From positions 4,264,976 to 4,328,975 of the forward strand of contig CP136069.1 of the NCBI GenBank assembly GCA_032622095.1: a stretch of 64,000 nucleotides of DNA, given 5' to 3'. The notes under the pieces were generated by a model. The model saw only the letters and a program-made list of their open reading frames with translations, did no database searches and was not told the DNA's origin. Below are positions 60,199 through 64,000 of this stretch, piece by piece. Origin of the DNA: Siphonodentalium dalli. Taxonomy: Eukaryota > Mollusca > Scaphopoda > Gadilida > Siphonodentaliidae. Position 1 is the first letter of the stretch. Every line of letters begins with the position of its first letter. The position numbers and the translations under genes were made by a program.

Positions 60199-60597
60199 TT
60201 AACCCTTTACCCAACAAACCGGCCAAAACCGGCCAAATAAAGCTTCAACAGCCTAAATTATCTTCGGTCTGTCTCAATAGAACCATACAAATATGGATAT
60301 CATTGGAACCGGCTCCTTGACCACATTGTGGTGGTTACAGTTGTGCCCTGTGCCAATGCATTCTCTTATATATGCGAGTCGAACATAGGTCGCCTCGCAT
60401 ATATAAGAGAATGCATTGGCCTAAAAAAATCTTTTTTAAACACTTTTTACCATTTTTTCTTACATTCTTTAACAATTTTATAATTTTTAATGTGTTAAGC
60501 CAATGCATTCTCTTATATATGCGAGGCGACCTATGGTCGACTCGCATATATAAGAGAATGCATTGGCACAGGGCCCTTCTGTTGGGTAAAGGGTTAA
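60199..60597 (+). mobile_element. HP-A element, TTAA flanked
   Basis: TTAA at 60199-60202 and 60594-60597. Typical ends, two HP-C cores. Confidence 0.9.
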
Positions 60598-60607
60598 ACG
60601 ACAGATA

Positions 60608-60754
60608 CAGTAATGCTCTAAGTAATCGACTCTTTAACGACAGCAGAATTATGGGTAACTTTTCAGGATTTAGTCGGAAATATGGCTAAATAATCCTGAA
60701 AAGTTACCCATAATTCTGCTGTCGTTAAGGAGTCGATTACTTAGAGCATTACTG
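60608..60754. mobile_element. HP-B foldback with shortened centre
   Basis: Both outer arms are nearly perfect inverse copies, but the centre from GGCTTGTTGCC to its partner is deleted. The TA flank is seen at the left. Confidence 0.85.
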
Positions 60755-61158
60755 CAGCTAGAACGGTTTGGTGAGAAGTCTTATATAAACTGAACGCCTC
60801 TAATATTTAATGATCAAGGCTCAAAATAAGTGGCCGGTCATGGTCATTGTCCGACGAAAATAGATTATGTCCAGTGCACAGGGTCACGGTGGGATTGGAT
60901 GCTCACTAAAATGTGCGTCTCATTGACGAATAATAAGTCAATTGGAAATTTAAATACTTTCTCATACAATACATCTGAATTTTCACAAGCAACATTTTGA
61001 AATGACCAACACCATCCATGTGATTACTTTTGTCTTTACGGCTCTTATTTTTAATTGTGAGGCCAAGAATGTATGACTTCGTTATCAATATAACAAAATA
61101 TAGGACAAATTAAATGACATGAAATAGCACTGCCGTATTAAACAGATGTAGTCCTTAA

Positions 61159-61374
61159 CAGTAAATGCCCTAAATAAATCAACTCCTTAATCAAAGCAGA
61201 ATTGTGGGTAACTTTTCAGGATTTAGTCGGAAATATGGCTTGTTGCCATTCATCGGAAAGCTCTCAGTGAGAGCTTTCCGATTAATGGCAACACGCCATA
61301 TTTCCGACTAAATCCTGAAAAGTTACCCATAATTCTGCTGTGGTAAGGAGTCGATTATTTATAGAGCATTACTG
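61159..61374. mobile_element. HP-B foldback, complete
   Basis: CAGTAAATGCCC to GAGCATTACTG, followed by TA. Both arms are present with centre GGAAAGCTCTCAGTGAGAGC. It served as the main reference for the copy at 54998. Confidence 0.9.
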
Positions 61375-61446
61375 TAGTCCTTTAATTTACTCAGCCAGTA
61401 AACAATGAGGAGCAAAGAAGAACAAATCAAATATAAATTGATTATC

Positions 61447-61920
61447 CCTTTCAGTGCCAAGTCCGATTTTTGTAGCAACCCATATTTCTTTGATCATTTT
61501 TCAAATTTATTGATTATAATAATGTGATACATTGATGGAAAGAGCTCTAAGAGCCTTGTGCCAATGCATTCTCTTATATATGCGAGTCGACCATAGGTCG
61601 CCTCGCATATATAAGAGAATGCATTGGCCTACCAATTTTTTATCATTTGTTATTATTTTTTACAATTTTTTACAATTTTAATAATTTTTTCTTATATTCA
61701 TTAACAATTTTATAATTTCACCCATACAGAGCCCCAGACAAACATGAGCAGACGACACTCAGTACACATGCTTCTATGTATGCTTGGGGCTCCCTGCAGG
61801 GTTATTAACACTCTGGATGTTTTTTCCATCAATTTATCACATTATTATAATCAATAAATTTGAAAAATGATCAAAGAAATATGGGTTGATACAAAAATCG
61901 GACTTGGCACTGAAAGGATT
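61447..61920. mobile_element. Foldback with CCCTTTCAGTGCCAAG ends holding HP-C and HP-E
   Basis: Inverted ends about 100 bp long (CCCTTTCAGTGCCAAGTCCG and AATCGGACTTGGCACTGAAA) with further pairing through TTGATCATTTTTCAAATT. Inside are one HP-C palindrome (61555-61630) and one HP-E (61716-61806). ATTAT lies on both sides. This is a third outer terminus around the same core. Confidence 0.85.
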
Positions 61921-62361
61921 ATAGCATGCAGAATATATGACACAGATAGTTTGTATGCATCGCTTCACAAGCTATACACTATAAATAGAGGATCTACAAC
62001 GAGTCCCCAGTTTATATCGGAATTTATAAAACTCATCCAGTAAATTAGGTCTGGAGCCTTTGGAGTTTTGTAAATTCTGCTATAAACTGGGACGAGTTGT
62101 ATTATATGATCGAAATCCTTGATAAAACATACTTAAATCAACAAATAGGATGTGAAAACTAACATCAGCGATGACATTTCAGTAACTTTGCACGTAAGGA
62201 AATAGTCCCAGATAAATAAAAACTCTTTTATGCATTTAATGGCGTATATTTAATGAAATAACTTTTCAAACTTTTCATTCGTTAAGAGTCTTGTTGGAAA
62301 ACTAATGGAAGCCATAGTATTTTGAGACATAGAGTACGGAATGTAAACAAATGATAAATTT

Positions 62362-62892
62362 ACCCTGTGCCAATGCATTCTCTTATATATGCGAGTCGAC
62401 CATATGTCGCCTCGCATATATAAGAGAATGCATTGGCCTAACAATTTTAATAATTTTTTTCTTATATTCATTAACAATTTTATAATTTCACCCATACAGA
62501 GCCCCAGACAAACATGAGCAGACGACACTCAGTACACATGCTTCTATGTATGCTTGGGGCTCCCTGCAGGGTTATTAACACTCTGGATGTTTTTTTTCCA
62601 TGACAAATTGGAAGTCAAAAGTCACATTAGCTCTCCTGTTATAAAATGCACGTGTAATATCACATCCATTACCCTGCAGGGAGCCCCACACATATATAGA
62701 AGCATATAGAAGAGTGTCGTCTGCTCATGTTTGTCTGGGGCTCTATATGGGTGAAATTATAAAATTGTTAAAGAATACAAGAAAAAATTATTAAAATTGT
62801 AAAAAATTGTTAGGCCAATGCATTCTCTTATATATGCGAGGCGACCTATGGTCGACTCGCATATATAAGAGAATGCATTGGCACAGGGTAAA
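62362..62892. mobile_element. Two composite HP-C/HP-E elements in opposite orientation
   Basis: 62362-62578 runs ACCCTGTGCC, HP-C, spacer, HP-E. 62667-62892 is the inverse (HP-E, spacer, HP-C, CACAGGGT). Together they form a large inverted repeat around about 90 bp of unrelated DNA. Positions 61921-62361 hold nothing else recognised. Confidence 0.82.
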
Positions 62893-62898
62893 AAAAAT

Positions 62899-63116
62899 AC
62901 ACGTGTAATATCACAATTTATCTCATAATTTGGCCATAAAAGCAGTTTCATAATTATTGGTAATAGACACGTGTAATATCACAATTTATAGAATAATTTG
63001 GCCATAAAAGCAGTTTCATAATTATTGGTAATAGACACGTGTAATATCACAATTTATAGAATAATTTGGCCATAAAAGCAGTTTCATAATTATTGGTAAT
63101 AGACACGTTTAATATC
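62899..63116. repeat. Tandem repeat, 68-bp unit
   Basis: Slightly more than three copies of a unit with ACACGTGTAATATCACAATT and TTTGGCCATAAAAGCAGTTT. Near-identical. Confidence 0.93.
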
Positions 63117-63237
63117 AGCGCGTGCGATGATGTCACGGCGTTCTTCAAATAACTTGCGATCGCTGTAGTTTATGATTGTTGTTTTCGATGAATATTTCGC
63201 GTTGCTTCAGGTTTATTTGATCATGTGATAAAAGATA

Positions 63238-63373
63238 TCTCACACTCGTCCTATTTTATACGTAATTATCAACCTCGTCCTCTAAATTCTATTTGAGCCT
63301 CGGTAAACCTCGGCTCAAATCGAATTTAGTGAACTCGGTTGATAAATTCCGTATAAAATAGAAACTCATGTGA
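63238..63373. repeat. Palindromic hairpin
   Basis: TCTCACACTCGTCCTATTTT and CGAGTTTCTATTTTATACGG-type arms pair around TTGAGCCTCGGTAAACCTCG. It is imperfect. Seen once in the window. Confidence 0.7.
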
Positions 63374-63549
63374 GATCCTCTATTTATAGAATGAGTATAC
63401 TGAATGGAAAAAGAGTAGGATCATGTAATAAAAACTATATATTGTAAACTTCAAAATTTAGTCAAAAATTTGTTGGCGAGTTCGTAAACCTACTAATTAA
63501 ATAGGATGAATGATGTTTAATAGGTGTTTCCTGATTGTATGAATGATGC

Positions 63550-63600
63550 TTAACCCTTTGAGTGCCACGGGCCGATCTCATCGGCCCTAATTTACGGTGT
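63550..63600. repeat. Solo left end of the CCCTTTGAGTGCCA element
   Basis: TTAACCCTTTGAGTGCCACG and GGCCGATCTCATCGGCC match the start of the element at 50185, but no partner end is visible before the next HP-A copy. Confidence 0.7.
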
Positions 63601-63797
63601 GTAAAATCGGCCCTAAAAAAAAAAAAAAAATTCCGGGTATGCTTAAGCATGCTATAGCGAATTTAAAAACAAACTGGATAAAACCTTAGGGGCATGTTAT
63701 AACACAAAACTATCACCAAGTAAGTATTCATAGTAATAATTTTGATGCCCATAAAAAACATAAGATTCCCTGGCACTAAACCTACTAAATATACCTG

Positions 63798-64000
63798 TTA
63801 ACCCTTTACCCAACAAACCGGCCAAAACCGGCCAAATAAAGCTTCAACAGCCTAAAATATCTTCGGTCTGTCTCAATAAAACCATACAAATATGGGTATC
63901 ATTGGAACCGGCTCATTGACCACATTGTGATGGTTATAGTTATGCCCTGTGCCAATGCATTCTCTTATATATGCGAGTCGACCATAGGTCGCCTCGCATA
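63798..64000 (+). mobile_element. HP-A element, cut by window end
   Basis: TTAACCCTTTACCCAACAAA, then the usual HP-A left half and the start of the first HP-C core. The right half is outside the window. Confidence 0.88.

Overview
This is eukaryotic, animal DNA: AT-rich, with no bacterial-style gene packing, short exons with GT/AG borders, and very large amounts of mobile and tandem repeat DNA. Diverged repeats carrying phrases such as GGGCCATAACTCT and AAAGGGCTGTAACTCTGG beside runs of GACGGACGG-type sequence resemble what I remember from mollusc and related marine invertebrate genomes. I therefore favour a lophotrochozoan, probably a mollusc, with only modest confidence.

One gene can be supported. 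It is on the minus strand and spans the window, with both ends outside it. Thirteen exons (1824 bp, 608 codons, all splice phase 1) can be read from the sequence. In transcript order they encode three thrombospondin type 1 repeats (exons at 59.6, 49.9 and 41.2 kb), a complete nidogen-type G2F domain on five exons (33.8, 32.2, 25.5, 23.9 and 22.2 kb; the last also links to the EGF region), and five calcium-binding EGF modules (16.1, 15.5, 10.7, 5.4 and 1.9 kb). This order, TSP1 then G2F then EGF-CA, is the C-terminal half of hemicentin, a giant extracellular matrix protein. The Ig-rich N-terminal part should lie beyond 64 kb on the right, and the remaining EGF modules and the C-terminus beyond position 1 on the left.

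The introns, up to 9.5 kb, are packed with repeats. Tandem arrays: 68 bp (2.4 kb), 35 bp (3.9 kb), 28 bp (8.1-9.7 kb), 11 bp (16.1-20.1 kb), 20 bp (21.9 kb), 41 bp (22.8-23.8 kb), 12 bp (24.1-24.4 kb), 19 bp (50.5-52.7 kb, part of a 1042-bp duplication) and 68 bp (62.9 kb). Recurrent hairpin elements, named here for convenience: HP-A, a TTAA-flanked element ending CCCTTTACCCAACA (piggyBac-like); HP-B, a foldback with TA target sites and ends CAGTAATGCCC (Tc1/mariner-like); HP-C, a palindromic core of about 70 bp shared by several different outer ends; HP-D, the GAATGAGGTCCCCAGAGGG palindrome; HP-E, the ACCCACAGGGAGCC hairpin. Larger elements: two hAT elements with perfect 8-bp target duplications (11074-12136 and 12603-15334), a 5-kb foldback with 1.4-kb arms (35926-40975), a possible 7.2-kb element (42020-49198) and a 4.9-kb element with 240-bp inverted repeats (53489-58349).

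The most striking observation is a copy of HP-B at 54998-55210 in which about three quarters of all T residues have become C, in both arms of the hairpin, while the flanks look normal. Surviving T residues sit mostly before C, which on the other strand is A after G. That is the pattern expected from ADAR A-to-I hyper-editing of a minus-strand hairpin RNA fixed in DNA. Other leads are three exon borders copied in tandem into adjoining introns, repeats lying directly against splice sites, and the shared-core hairpin family.
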